Shown here: piece after piece, positions 9,101 through 16,957 of the stretch
How positions within the stretch are numbered: the first letter of the stretch is position 1
How the letters are laid out: every line of letters begins with the position of its first letter
From: Nibribacter koreensis
GTDB taxonomy: Bacteria; Bacteroidota; Bacteroidia; Cytophagales; Hymenobacteraceae
Assembly (NCBI RefSeq): GCF_039541795.1
Contig: NZ_BAABGX010000003.1
Location: 744,001-808,000, forward strand
DNA length: 64,000 bases
Direction of reading: 5' to 3'
The notes under the pieces: generated by a model
Told to the model about the DNA's origin: nothing
Databases searched by the model: none
Seen by the model: only the letters and a program-made list of their open reading frames with translations
Program-made: the position numbers and the translations under genes

Positions 9101-9225
9101 CAGACTATCCAGGGTTTGACCCCGAGGTGAACTTTGCCGGTACTTCTAACACTACCATAGGCGTGGATTTCTACACGTTCCCGCAGTCAAGAACCTTCAC
9201 GTTTGGTGTTAATATTGGACTTTAA
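6118..9225 (+). CDS. SusC/RagA family TonB-linked outer membrane transporter
   Basis: About 1035 aa. Two in-frame ATGs (6118, 6124) are possible; the second gives a cleaner signal peptide (MKRLLLIFFVFTSLL, cleavage after VAQ). Domain order: carboxypeptidase-regulatory-like domain at about 28-105 (LSGRVTSSADGSALPGVSV), a TonB-box-like NEVVVIGYGTQ, plug (DQALQGRAAGVQIS; GGVTVRVRGSSSI; DVLKDASAAAIYGSRAANGV-type motif), then a beta-barrel ending in GVNIGL. A DxNxDGxxD cluster near residues 820-850 (DANQDGNID, DTNGDGFITDDD) is the usual Ca-binding-like loop of the family. It imports glycans, peptides or other large nutrients together with the SusD lipoprotein 9 bp downstream; the substrate is unknown and no hydrolase, sigma or anti-sigma gene is adjacent. 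Confidence 0.95.
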   Translation: MYMKRLLLIFFVFTSLLSFSAVAQDRTLSGRVTSSADGSALPGVSVVVKGTTNGTSTDADGRYTLSVSGTPVLVFSYLGYNTKEVTAGSDATLNVTLAEASRSLNEVVVIGYGTQERREVTGATTQVTAAAIENVPVAGVDQALQGRAAGVQISQNSGTPGGGVTVRVRGSSSISASNQPLYVIDGVPMTTGDYSQLDFGGQSINALSDLSPSDIESMDILKDASAAAIYGSRAANGVILITTKRGKANKTTINLNAYTGIQNMWKKPGYLNAEQYLQVMREAFINDGYLGEDDPWTAADFGDFYYGGFDFDAEGVDTDWLDQVTVKDARISNYELSASGGDAKTRYYVSGNYFDQKGVIIGSGYERYSGRLNLDHTYSDKLSFSAGVQLSLSENQRIVSDNTVIGPFANSLAASPVFPVFYEDGTYSYPNYYYTNPVAEGRENDNESKNLRAIGNISARYAILPKLNLNLKAGADVLNLSERSYTGDNFPGSVGIATQGSATKTTTLVSKRLLEATADYRWDFGTNSYVNLLAGSSVEENDIDRTFVTGQGFPSERFRYLSSATSVNDGSNSITPFALLSYFGRANFNISDRYLLGLNFRADGSSRFGENNRFGYFPSVSVGWRVLEESFMPELASLSELKLRASYGITGNQEIGDFTYLSLFGPGSYADRPGIAFSQIENPDLKWEETKQFNVGMDLGLFSNRVNVAVDYYIKTTDDLLYSRPIPTQNGLRSYSSNIGSVENKGLEFTLSTVNFTSADRGFTWNTDFNLSFNRNKVLELYEGQDIFYGFGGNSLVLREGEPIGTFYGFRTNGIFSTTQQVIDAGRYVDANQDGNIDTQAGDVNFVDTNGDGFITDDDLAILGNAQPDFVGGLTNTFTYKGFDLTAFLQFSVGNDIANPAMQYQQHLGVYDDNMRDIVEGRWKKEGDETDIPRATYLDENGNGRSNQDRFIYDGSYARLKNLMLGYTLPSTISQRAKLRSVRLFAQAQNLITFTDYPGFDPEVNFAGTSNTTIGVDFYTFPQSRTFTFGVNIGL

Positions 9226-9234
9226 TCTTCAGAT

Positions 9235-10611
9235 ATGAAAAAGAGATTTTATATACTTCTAATAGGGGCAGGCTTAAGTGTTTTTACGGCTTGTCAAGAC
9301 GTGCTGGACGTGGATCCAACCACTAGCATAGAGTATGAAGGAGCCATTACAGACGCCCGGTCAGCAGACAGAGCCTTGCAAGGGGTGTACAGTGCCTTTC
9401 AAGTGGGGGATTACTATGGCTTGTCTTACCTGTACTACCAAGACCTATATACAGACAACCTCAACTTTGTGGGCACTTTTACCACCCACAGAGAAGTAGC
9501 CAATAGAAACATCAATCCCACCAACCTGCAGATTGCCAATACCTGGGCCGCTATTTACAGCGCCATTGGTAGAGCCAATCTGGTGATTCAGGATGTGGGG
9601 GCCTTGACCAACATTCCGCAGGAAGAGAAAGACAGGATTGTGGGTGAAGCGCATTTCCTGAGAGGCTTGGCCTACTTTGATTTGGTGAAGGTGTTTGGCG
9701 GCGTACCCATTGTCACCAAGCCTACCCTTAATGTGGCGGGCATCCAGAGCCAAGGCAGAAGCAGCGAGGCAGAGGTCTATTCCCAGATTATTACTGACTT
9801 AACCGCCGCAGAGACTAAACTAGCCGGCGGCAATGCAGAGGCATTTAGCGCCTCAGAGCTGGCGGCCACTGCCTTGTTGGCAAGAGTGTACCTACAGCAG
9901 GGGAACAACGCTCAGGCCAGAGACAAAGCAAACCAGGTAATTGAAAGCGGAGAATATGACCTGGAAAGTAACTTTGGCGACATCTTTAATGCCTCAGGAA
10001 CGGACAATGCCTCTTCTGAGTCAATATTTGAGTTAGCGTTCAATGAGGATGACCAAAACGCGCTGGCCAGTTCTTCTAACCCCGCCGTGCCAGGTCAAAA
10101 GTTCTATGTGTCTGCCAGCCTCTTCAACCTTCTCTCCAGTGATGGCGGCGAAAGATTTGGCGAGACCACGCAACAGCAGGGTACCCGCAGAAGGGTAATC
10201 AAGTATGATGATGTGGTAGATGGCAGTGACAACGTGGTCATCATCAGGCTAGCTGAAATGTACCTGATCAGGGCAGAGGCCAACGCCAGGTTGGGTGCAG
10301 CCGGGGCGCCTCCTTCGTTGCAGGTGATCAGTGACATCAACATAATCCGGAACCGGGCAGGCCTGGGAAGCATAGTGCCTATTTCTAACGCAGAGGCTTT
10401 AACAGAAATCCTGAAGCAGCGCCGCTTGGAGTTTGCCTTTGAAGGTCTAAGATTTATAGACTTAAAGCGCTTTGGCCAGACGTGTACGGTATTGAACTTC
10501 TGTCCCGCTACCGGCACCACGCCAGACAATACGTTCCGTAATTTGTGGCCATTGCCATTCCAGCAGTTTGAGACCAACCCTAACCTGGGAACTCAGAACC
10601 CTGGCTACTAA
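9235..10611 (+). CDS. RagB/SusD family nutrient uptake lipoprotein
   Basis: A 458-aa lipoprotein with lipobox VFTAC (Cys20). It has the SusD N-terminal signature (TSIEYEGAITDARSADRALQGVYSAF), tetratricopeptide-like helices (GEAHFLRGLAYFDLVKVFGGVPIVTKP; ATALLARVYLQQGN) and the C-terminal RAEANARLG plus ILKQRRLEFAFEGLRFIDLKRFG. It caps the SusC barrel on the cell surface and binds the nutrient. It is co-transcribed with the SusC gene (9-bp gap) and followed by a hairpin terminator. Confidence 0.95.
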   Translation: MKKRFYILLIGAGLSVFTACQDVLDVDPTTSIEYEGAITDARSADRALQGVYSAFQVGDYYGLSYLYYQDLYTDNLNFVGTFTTHREVANRNINPTNLQIANTWAAIYSAIGRANLVIQDVGALTNIPQEEKDRIVGEAHFLRGLAYFDLVKVFGGVPIVTKPTLNVAGIQSQGRSSEAEVYSQIITDLTAAETKLAGGNAEAFSASELAATALLARVYLQQGNNAQARDKANQVIESGEYDLESNFGDIFNASGTDNASSESIFELAFNEDDQNALASSSNPAVPGQKFYVSASLFNLLSSDGGERFGETTQQQGTRRRVIKYDDVVDGSDNVVIIRLAEMYLIRAEANARLGAAGAPPSLQVISDINIIRNRAGLGSIVPISNAEALTEILKQRRLEFAFEGLRFIDLKRFGQTCTVLNFCPATGTTPDNTFRNLWPLPFQQFETNPNLGTQNPGY

Positions 10612-10633
10612 GCACCAGGCATCATATTAAACC

Positions 10634-10670
10634 AGAAAGAGGAGGCCATTGGCCTCCTCTTTCTTTATAT
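10634..10670 (+). terminator. Rho-independent terminator of the susC/susD operon
   Basis: A perfect 14-bp stem (10634-10647 with 10651-10664, loop ATT) is followed by TTTAT, 23 bp after the susD stop codon. Confidence 0.88.
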
Positions 10671-10711
10671 AGAATTGTTAACCTGAATAGAGGTGCTACC
10701 AGCCATATCGG

Positions 10712-11809
10712 TTAATTCTTTTTCTGTAGGGCCTTCCAGGTTTGATGTAGTTGGAATGAAGCTGGCCTGACCGGGTAGGGATTTTGTTGAATCATGGCCT
10801 GCACGTGCTCTAAACGCTCCTCTGTGAGCGGATGGGAACGCAGCATGGTAGGGCCTTCATAAGGAGCGGCTTGGTTTAACCGCGTAAACAAGCGTTGCAT
10901 GCCCTTGGGGTCTAAGTGATTGGCTTTTAATAAAAGGAAGCCTTGCGTGTCGGCGGCTTGCTCCAGGCTGCGGCTATAATGCAGGGCCGTGAGTTGGTCA
11001 GCGTTCTCTAACAGCACCGCCGACAGCCCCACCACGTCATTCAAAAGAAGAGACAAAAGCACGTAGGTAGATAATTGGCGCGCCATGGACCGCAACGTAT
11101 GCCGCTCCTGCACGTGCGCACTTTCATGGCCCAACAAGGCGGCCAGTTCCTCTGGCGTTCTAAGCTGGTCCAACAAGCCTGTATAAATGACCATGTGCCC
11201 TCCCGGCAGGGCGAAGGCATTGACTGTCTTGTCCTGTACCACGGTCATTTGCAAAGGATACCTGGACCTGATGGAAAGCTGTTGAAGAAAGCCTTGGGCG
11301 TGCTGGGTGCGGGCCGAGTCTATTTTTTCCTTTTCTACCAACTGGCTATAGATCTTTTCACCCAGGGCAATCTCTGTGTCTAGGGGTATCTGCCTGGACA
11401 GAAGGTCTGCCATGGCAGGTAGCAGAAAGAAGTAGCATAGCGCCAGACCCGCCAAGAACAGGGCTAGCAAAAAATACAGGCCAGAGGCGCGATGTTTGGG
11501 CAGAGGTTGGGCGTTTCGGTGAAAGACGGCCTCTGGGAAGGCGTTTTTGATGACTTCGGCAAAATCTGGAGAAACCACTTCTAATGACTGCACCGGTGTA
11601 TCACCGTACCTGAGCACTGTTTTATGGCCCTCTCTGTAAGCATTGGGCTTAATGCGCGATGCCTCCCAGAATACTAGACCCGGTGTACCCAATACGTGCC
11701 CATCTCTGGAGGCAAAGGTCAACGCCAAGCCTGTGGCTTGCACCTGTATGGTGACCGGTTGTCCTGCCGGAGAGTGCCCGTCTTGGTAGATGCCAGAATA
11801 AGATTTCAT
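10712..11809 (-). CDS. Membrane-associated M48 family metallopeptidase
   Basis: A 365-aa protein. The N-terminal 100 residues form a beta-rich domain seen in other Bacteroidota/Proteobacteria M48 proteins. One transmembrane helix follows (about 110-133, GLYFLLALFLAGLALCYFFLL), then the peptidase domain with NAFALPGGHMVIYTGLL and the zinc-binding HESAH motif, with a downstream QAADTQGFLLL supplying the third ligand region. The active domain is expected in the periplasm. Such proteases act in envelope protein quality control; the substrate is unknown. It converges with the susCD operon. Confidence 0.9.
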   Translation of the reverse strand: MKSYSGIYQDGHSPAGQPVTIQVQATGLALTFASRDGHVLGTPGLVFWEASRIKPNAYREGHKTVLRYGDTPVQSLEVVSPDFAEVIKNAFPEAVFHRNAQPLPKHRASGLYFLLALFLAGLALCYFFLLPAMADLLSRQIPLDTEIALGEKIYSQLVEKEKIDSARTQHAQGFLQQLSIRSRYPLQMTVVQDKTVNAFALPGGHMVIYTGLLDQLRTPEELAALLGHESAHVQERHTLRSMARQLSTYVLLSLLLNDVVGLSAVLLENADQLTALHYSRSLEQAADTQGFLLLKANHLDPKGMQRLFTRLNQAAPYEGPTMLRSHPLTEERLEHVQAMIQQNPYPVRPASFQLHQTWKALQKKN

Positions 11810-11950
11810 ATAGGTAGTTGGCTTGCGCTTATTCTAATGAGGAGTCATTCAGTCAAATGGGTAAATTTCTTGGGCACAATCATCAGTTGCCACCAAATAG
11901 ACTAGCTTAAATTCCTTGGTCGTTCAAAAACAAGTGGGGGTAAAGAATAG

Positions 11951-11990
11951 TCGTTTTTGGCCTTTTTTCTTAGAAATAGGCCAAAAACGA
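11951..11990. repeat. 40-bp palindrome, copy R3
   Basis: Left arm TCGTTTTTGGCCTTTTTTCT, right arm TAGAAATAGGCCAAAAACGA. Flanking AG/CT bases extend the palindrome to 11949-11992. It lies 8 bp beyond the minus-strand stop codon of queA, with no other terminator in sight. Confidence 0.85.
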
Positions 11991-11998
11991 CTAGCCGG

Positions 11999-13231
11999 TT
12001 ACGGAAGCAATAAAGAGCTGTCTCCGTAGCTCAAGAAGCGGTAGTTGTTGGCCAGCGCGTGTCTATACACCTTTTGCCAAGACGGGCCGATCATGGCGGC
12101 CACCAGCAACAACAAGGTGCTGTTAGGTTGATGGAAATTGGTGATGATACCAGAACAAAGCTTGAACTGGTAGCCTGGCGCTATGAGAATACGGGTAGTA
12201 GCCTGCAGGTGTGATACGCCCTGTTGGTCCAGATACGTCAAAATACTCTCCAGCGCTTCTTGCACAGATAGTGACGTGCGCTGGTCATAGGGCAACCATT
12301 GAGGTACTAGCAGTTGGTCATCCTCAGTGGGCAGAGAACCCATAGACAAACCCACACCCAACCAGTACAGACTCTCTAAGGTGCGCATAGACGTGGTGCC
12401 TACCGGAATGATGGGCCGGCCCAAGTGCCGTAGCAACTGCTCCACCGTCTCGCGGCTCACAGACAGTTGTTCTGGATGCATGTAATGGTGCTCCATCACC
12501 TCAGACTTGACTGGCTTGAACGTACCAGCGCCCACGTGCAGGGTGACAAACGCGGCCTGGTGTTTTTTCTGATTTAATTGCTCCAGCACGCGGGGCGTAA
12601 AGTGCAGACCGGCGGTAGGCGCGGCTACGGCCCCGGCGGCGTCTGCGTAAATGGTCTGGTAGCGGTTCTGGTCTTCTGGGGCGGCGTCACGGTTCATGTA
12701 AGGCGGCAAGGGCAAGAGACCGGCAATTTCCAGTACCTCGGCAAAGGTTCTTTCTGTTGGTGTCCATGAAAAACCAATGGCATAGCCTTCCTCAGCGGGG
12801 GCCAGGCGCTCAGCATATAAGATGCCATCCTCGGGGCTGGGACCCAAGGGCATTTCCAGACGTCCTTCGCGCCACCGCTTGTTGTTGCCCACCAAACATT
12901 TCCAGACCACAGACTGGGTTTGTTGCATGGCTTGCTGTACCTCTCTAATAGGTTCCAGAGGCTCTAAGCAGAAAAGCTCAATGATGCCGCCCGTGGCTTT
13001 CTGGAAGCGCAGTCTTGCCTGTACTACTTTGGTATTGTTGAACACCAACAGGGACTGCGCGGGCAAGACGTTGGCCAATTCTGTGAAATGGGCGTCTGCT
13101 ATGCGGCCCTGCTGGTAGACCAACAGCCTGCTCTGGTCCCGCACTTCCAAAGGAAACTGGGCAATGCGCTCCTCTGGGAGGTCATAGGTATAATCAGCGA
13201 TGGAGATCTGCCGGGGATGGTACGCACTCAT
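11999..13231 (-). CDS. queA: S-adenosylmethionine:tRNA ribosyltransferase-isomerase QueA
   Basis: A 410-aa enzyme that transfers and isomerises the ribosyl group of SAM onto preQ1-modified tRNA to make epoxyqueuosine. Seen in the sequence: the N-terminal YDLPEERIAQFPLEVRDQSRLLV, LLVFNNTKVVQARL, the catalytic region PLPPYMNRDAAPEDQNRYQTIYA, AVAAPTAGLHFTPRVLE, VTLHVGAGTFKPV and the C-terminal ITNFHQPNSTLLLLVAAMIG. It is about 50 residues longer than the E. coli enzyme, mostly through an insertion at about 90-130. No other queuosine gene is nearby. A DUF2721 gene lies 52 bp upstream and may share the transcript. Confidence 0.96.
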   Translation of the reverse strand: MSAYHPRQISIADYTYDLPEERIAQFPLEVRDQSRLLVYQQGRIADAHFTELANVLPAQSLLVFNNTKVVQARLRFQKATGGIIELFCLEPLEPIREVQQAMQQTQSVVWKCLVGNNKRWREGRLEMPLGPSPEDGILYAERLAPAEEGYAIGFSWTPTERTFAEVLEIAGLLPLPPYMNRDAAPEDQNRYQTIYADAAGAVAAPTAGLHFTPRVLEQLNQKKHQAAFVTLHVGAGTFKPVKSEVMEHHYMHPEQLSVSRETVEQLLRHLGRPIIPVGTTSMRTLESLYWLGVGLSMGSLPTEDDQLLVPQWLPYDQRTSLSVQEALESILTYLDQQGVSHLQATTRILIAPGYQFKLCSGIITNFHQPNSTLLLLVAAMIGPSWQKVYRHALANNYRFLSYGDSSLLLP

Positions 13232-13283
13232 GCAAAAATGAAAAGAAATAGATTAGTGAGATGTAGGTTCAGGAGGGAGACGG

Positions 13284-13709
13284 CTAGCTTTTAGGGAGAA
13301 TCAAGGGAGCCGTGGCTTCTTCATGCTCCAGATCGCTCAGCTCTAGTTCTAACGCCTTGACAGAAATCTGGATTTCCCAGAGAGACAAGGACATGGAGAC
13401 CATTAACAGCACCAGGCTCAACCCGAAGATGATTTCACCGGCCATCTGCCAGCCTTGGTACAGCGTAAACATGCAGAGCACGCAAGAAAACATACTGCCA
13501 ATGCCCACCGCCTGCATGTTCCTGATGAGAATCAGACGCTTGCGCAGGTTCTGGATCTGGCCAAACACCAGATGGCTGTGCGAGGTCTGGTATCTATGCT
13601 TTAAATCCCTGATGAGCTTGGCCAACGACATGAACCTGTTGGTAAACGCCAGCAGGAGCAAGGACAGCGCCGGGAACAGCAGGGCAGGAGTGGTTAAGGT
13701 GATTTCCAT
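13284..13709 (-). CDS. DUF2721 domain-containing membrane protein
   Basis: A 141-aa protein with three hydrophobic helices (about 8-26, 68-86, 91-110) and a basic segment LAKLIRDLKHRYQ between the first and second, matching the DUF2721 family as I know it. Function is unknown. It sits 18 bp after the 165-aa gene and upstream of queA on the same strand. Confidence 0.8.
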   Translation of the reverse strand: MEITLTTPALLFPALSLLLLAFTNRFMSLAKLIRDLKHRYQTSHSHLVFGQIQNLRKRLILIRNMQAVGIGSMFSCVLCMFTLYQGWQMAGEIIFGLSLVLLMVSMSLSLWEIQISVKALELELSDLEHEEATAPLILPKS

Positions 13710-13727
13710 GGCCGGAAACTGGGGTGG

Positions 13728-14225
13728 TTACGCTAAATCGTCGTCATCCTCACCAGACTGAATCTCCAGATCAAGGGCCAGTTCCAGGGCTTCCTCCAAC
13801 AGCTCATCGGTTTCTTCTTTGGTAGAGGACTCCAGGGTGCGCTCAAACAGAGACAGCACGTGTTCAGCCTCGGCGTTGACGTACAGATCAGTGTACAGTT
13901 CTTCAAACAGGTGGCCTTTCTTCTGGATGCGCTTGTCAATTTCCTGCACGTTGGCGGCGTCCAGGGCGTCTTGCAACAAATCCCGTACTTCGGCGCTGTC
14001 TTCATCGCCGCCCAGGTCTGTGAGCAGCTGCAACAAGGTAATGCCAATGCCCAGACGCAAGCGCTCAAACCTATAGCTCACCATCTCCTGGCTTAACTTA
14101 CCAGGGCGCGCCTGTTGCAAGGCCTCTTCCAGTTCTTGGTACAAGGAAGAGATTCTATGGTGCAAAGAGGCAGTCTCTTCTGAGAATACCTGAGATAGTA
14201 ACTGTTGGTAGATGAGGGCGCTCAT
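13728..14225 (-). CDS. Uncharacterised acidic 165-aa helical protein
   Basis: I do not recognise a family. The protein is predicted almost entirely helical, Leu/Glu-rich, without signal peptide or membrane segment. The C-terminus is strongly acidic (ETDELLEEALELALDLEIQSGEDDDD). The N-terminal half resembles a helical hairpin (SLYQELEEALQQARPGKLSQEM). It is the first gene of a probable operon with the DUF2721 gene and queA. Confidence 0.7.
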   Translation of the reverse strand: MSALIYQQLLSQVFSEETASLHHRISSLYQELEEALQQARPGKLSQEMVSYRFERLRLGIGITLLQLLTDLGGDEDSAEVRDLLQDALDAANVQEIDKRIQKKGHLFEELYTDLYVNAEAEHVLSLFERTLESSTKEETDELLEEALELALDLEIQSGEDDDDLA

Positions 14226-14671
14226 GGGCAGAATCCTTTAAAAAGAGCAAGTTAGCAAAAGAAGTTTTTACAGGAGGCTTAAAATTTACCCGCTGCCCAG
14301 AAAACCCTTAGAAACCAGCCAGGTGCCTTTTTCAATTCGCAAAGGATTTCCGGCTCTCACCCTCTTACCGGCTACAGAAGGATGACGCTTTCTACTATGC
14401 CAACCAGCATGAGTACCGCGGGCCAAAAACTGGGGCTACTACCCTCGTTTTTGGCTTATTTTCCAGAAAACAGGTCAAAAACAAAACGCCAAGGCCATGG
14501 TTCTGCTTGCAGTAGGCTGGCGGTAGAGCCTGGAAAACCGATTTGTCAGGGGCAAAAATGGGGCTAAGTATTCATAAATATAGCCATAGTTGTATGTTAT
14601 TCAGTAGAAGATGATTATATTACTAGACCTACCAACTGGTACCGGTTTTTAGTCTTAAGGAGTCTTTATCC
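14226..14671. other. Intergenic region between divergent genes
   Basis: 446 bp between the acidic 165-aa gene and the retropepsin-like gene. It holds palindrome R4 plus an isolated half-site (GGGCCAAAAACTGG at about 14420) 25 bp to its left. I see no convincing ORF or promoter match. Confidence 0.5.
14445..14484. repeat. 40-bp palindrome, copy R4
   Basis: Left arm TCGTTTTTGGCTTATTTTCC, right arm AGAAAACAGGTCAAAAACAA. It lies in a divergent intergenic region, one of the few copies not near a 3' end. Confidence 0.82.
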
Positions 14672-15913
14672 ATGCCATTGCGTCATTTCCTGACTTTGTG
14701 CTTTGTTCTAGCCAGTCCGCTTCTGTTTGCGCAGCAAGTAGAGGTAGAGGAATTCAAGTTTCCGGCGCATAAGACCTCCGTTAAGATTCCGTTTAAGCTG
14801 GTGCACAACCTGGTGGTGATTCCGGTGAACATCAACAACTCCAAGCCCCTTAATTTTGTGGTGGACACCGGGGTAGAGACGTCCCTGCTCACAGAGATTG
14901 GCCGGGATGACTCCATCATCCTCAACAACGTGCGGCCCTTGAGTTTGCGCGGCCTGGGCAAAGGCGAAAGCATCCAGGCCATGAACTCTTCTGGCAATAG
15001 AATCCATTTCTCTGGCATTGAGGCCAAAGGCCAGCAGATGCTGGTACTCATGGAAAACATCTTTAGTCTGTCTACCAGGTTGGGCGTGGAGATACACGGC
15101 ATCATTGGGTACACGTTGTTCAAGAGTTTTGTAGTAGAGATAGACTACAAGCATAAGATCCTGACCCTGTACAAGCCCGGCACCTACCCAGACAAGCGGT
15201 TGAAAAAGGCCAGCAGACTACCGCTCACCATTGAAAACGCCAAGCCTTACGTAGATGCCCAGATTACCACCGCAGACGGCGTCAAGCATCCTTTGCGTCT
15301 GGTGATTGACAGCGGCCTGAGCACTACCATGTTGCTGTATTTGCCATCCATCCCGGTCATGAAAGTGCCGCAGCCCAACATAGACGCGTACCTGGGCAGA
15401 GGGTTGAACGGCGAGATCCATGGCCGGATTGGTAGAGTGGAGAGCTTGCAGCTGGGTACCTTCACCTTGAGGCGCCCGCCGGCCTCTTTCCCAGACTCCA
15501 TCTCCATACAGCACGCACTCAACCTCAAAAACCGCAACGGCAACCTGGGCGCCGACATCCTGCAACGCTTTAAAGTGGTGTTTGACTACCAGAACAGCCA
15601 GATGTTTCTAACCCAGAACAGCAAATACAACGACCCCTTTTTCTTTAACCTGAGCGGGCTGGAGATCATCACACCCATTCCCGGGCTTAATTACTTTACC
15701 GTCTCTGATGTGCTACCCAATTCTGCCGGCCACAAAGCAGGGCTGCAACGCGGAGACGCGCTCCTGAGCATAGAAGGAGTCAATTGCGCCACCAAAACCC
15801 TGGAGCAGATTTTATATACCTTTCAAAGCAAGCCCGGCCGCAAGATTAAGCTGGAAATAAGAAGAGACGCCGCTACCATCAAGACCACCATGTACCTGAA
15901 CGATGTGATTTAG
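14672..15913 (+). CDS. Retropepsin-like aspartyl protease with C-terminal PDZ domain
   Basis: A 413-aa secreted protein (signal peptide about 1-20, ending LLFAQ). It carries two aspartyl-protease-like lobes, each with a D-[TS]-G motif: FVVDTGVETSLL near residue 68 and LVIDSGLSTTMLL near 212. A PDZ domain occupies about 325-413 (FTVSDVLPNSAGHKAGLQRGDALLSIEG). The single-lobe retropepsin fold normally dimerises, so a two-lobe chain could be active alone. This architecture is frequent in Bacteroidota; substrates are unknown. It converges with the dehydrogenase gene across R5. Confidence 0.85.
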   Translation: MPLRHFLTLCFVLASPLLFAQQVEVEEFKFPAHKTSVKIPFKLVHNLVVIPVNINNSKPLNFVVDTGVETSLLTEIGRDDSIILNNVRPLSLRGLGKGESIQAMNSSGNRIHFSGIEAKGQQMLVLMENIFSLSTRLGVEIHGIIGYTLFKSFVVEIDYKHKILTLYKPGTYPDKRLKKASRLPLTIENAKPYVDAQITTADGVKHPLRLVIDSGLSTTMLLYLPSIPVMKVPQPNIDAYLGRGLNGEIHGRIGRVESLQLGTFTLRRPPASFPDSISIQHALNLKNRNGNLGADILQRFKVVFDYQNSQMFLTQNSKYNDPFFFNLSGLEIITPIPGLNYFTVSDVLPNSAGHKAGLQRGDALLSIEGVNCATKTLEQILYTFQSKPGRKIKLEIRRDAATIKTTMYLNDVI

Positions 15914-15937
15914 CCGGCCAGCTGGCTTCAAAAAAAA

Positions 15938-15977
15938 TCGTTTTTGGCCCGTTTTCTGGAAAACAAGCCAAAAACGA
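15938..15977. repeat. 40-bp palindrome, copy R5
   Basis: Left arm TCGTTTTTGGCCCGTTTTCT, right arm GGAAAACAAGCCAAAAACGA. It lies between two convergent genes, 25 bp after the plus-strand stop and 7 bp from the minus-strand stop. Confidence 0.88.
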
Positions 15978-15984
15978 AGGCACG

Positions 15985-16845
15985 TTAGGAGTTAAGAAAG
16001 CCGTAGATAGAGGAGAAGTCCTGGTCTGCGTACCCGCCTTGTTTGGCTAGGGCATATAGTTCTTTCACGGTTTGCAGAGCCGGCAAGGCCACGCCCTGCT
16101 CATAGGCCGTTACGCTGGCTAGGTACAAATCCTTATGCATCCATTCCAGCGGAAACTCAGCAGAAAAATCCTTGGTGAGTAGTTTCTGTTCCTTCAGTTT
16201 GAGAAAGGGCGCCGCCGCCGGTCCGCTGAGCAGGGTCTGACAAAGCATTTCTTCTGAGATGCCCAAGGACGTTCCCAGCCGCAGTGCCTCAGCAAAACCC
16301 GCCATGATATGCCCCATGAGCATGTTCACGGTCATTTTCATGCTGGCGCCCTGGCCGTGGCCGCCCACGTGCGTCACCGCTTTGCCCATCACGTCCAGCA
16401 AGGGCCTGATCTCTTCCATATCCTTTGCCTCACCGCCTACCAGAAAGATCAGCTGACCGTTTTGCGCAGGAAGTAAAGAGCCAGACACGGGCGCGTCTAC
16501 AAACCTATGCCCCATCTTTAAGGCCACTTGTGCCATGCGCGTTGTGAATGAAGGATTGACCGTACTGCAGTCTACCCACAGCGAGTTGCCAGGCAAGGCT
16601 TTCAGGAAACCGTCTGGACCGGTGGCCACGTCCTCAACGGCGTCTGGCGTGGAGAGCATGGTGAACACCAAACGGCATTGCTGGCCTACTTCCTCGGGTG
16701 ATTGGGCCAGGTGTGCGCCGTTGGCTACCAGGTCGTCTGCCTTGGCGGCGGTGCGGTTGTAGACCACCAGCTCATGCCCGGCTTTTTGTAAGTTGGCGGC
16801 CATGCGGCTCCCCATGATGCCCAGTCCTATAAATCCTATCTTCAT
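15985..16845 (-). CDS. NAD(P)-dependent beta-hydroxyacid dehydrogenase family oxidoreductase
   Basis: A 286-aa enzyme with an N-terminal Rossmann fold (MKIGFIGLGIMGSRMAANL, the GxGxMG motif), the substrate-binding FVDAPVSGSLLPAQNGQL and the catalytic-Lys region GQGASMKMTVNMLMG. These are the signatures of 3-hydroxyisobutyrate dehydrogenase and of the GLYR/succinic semialdehyde reductase branch. The precise substrate cannot be told. It is monocistronic, with R5 at its 3' end. Confidence 0.9.
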   Translation of the reverse strand: MKIGFIGLGIMGSRMAANLQKAGHELVVYNRTAAKADDLVANGAHLAQSPEEVGQQCRLVFTMLSTPDAVEDVATGPDGFLKALPGNSLWVDCSTVNPSFTTRMAQVALKMGHRFVDAPVSGSLLPAQNGQLIFLVGGEAKDMEEIRPLLDVMGKAVTHVGGHGQGASMKMTVNMLMGHIMAGFAEALRLGTSLGISEEMLCQTLLSGPAAAPFLKLKEQKLLTKDFSAEFPLEWMHKDLYLASVTAYEQGVALPALQTVKELYALAKQGGYADQDFSSIYGFLNS

Positions 16846-16916
16846 TTTATCTCTGTTCTTAGTTGCTAGAATGAAGGTACGGAATTACCCGGCACATGGG
16901 CAAAAGAGAGGAGAAG

Positions 16917-16956
16917 CCGTTTTTGGCCTGATTTCCGGAAAAGGGCCGAAAAACAG
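16917..16956. repeat. 40-bp palindrome, copy R6
   Basis: Left arm CCGTTTTTGGCCTGATTTCC, right arm GGAAAAGGGCCGAAAAACAG. It ends 1 bp before the minus-strand stop codon of the histidine kinase gene. Confidence 0.82.
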
Positions 16957-16957
16957 G

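Noticed and set aside
14382..14567. 61-codon ORF before the retropepsin gene
   Set aside because: It is built around palindrome R4 and shows no conserved features.
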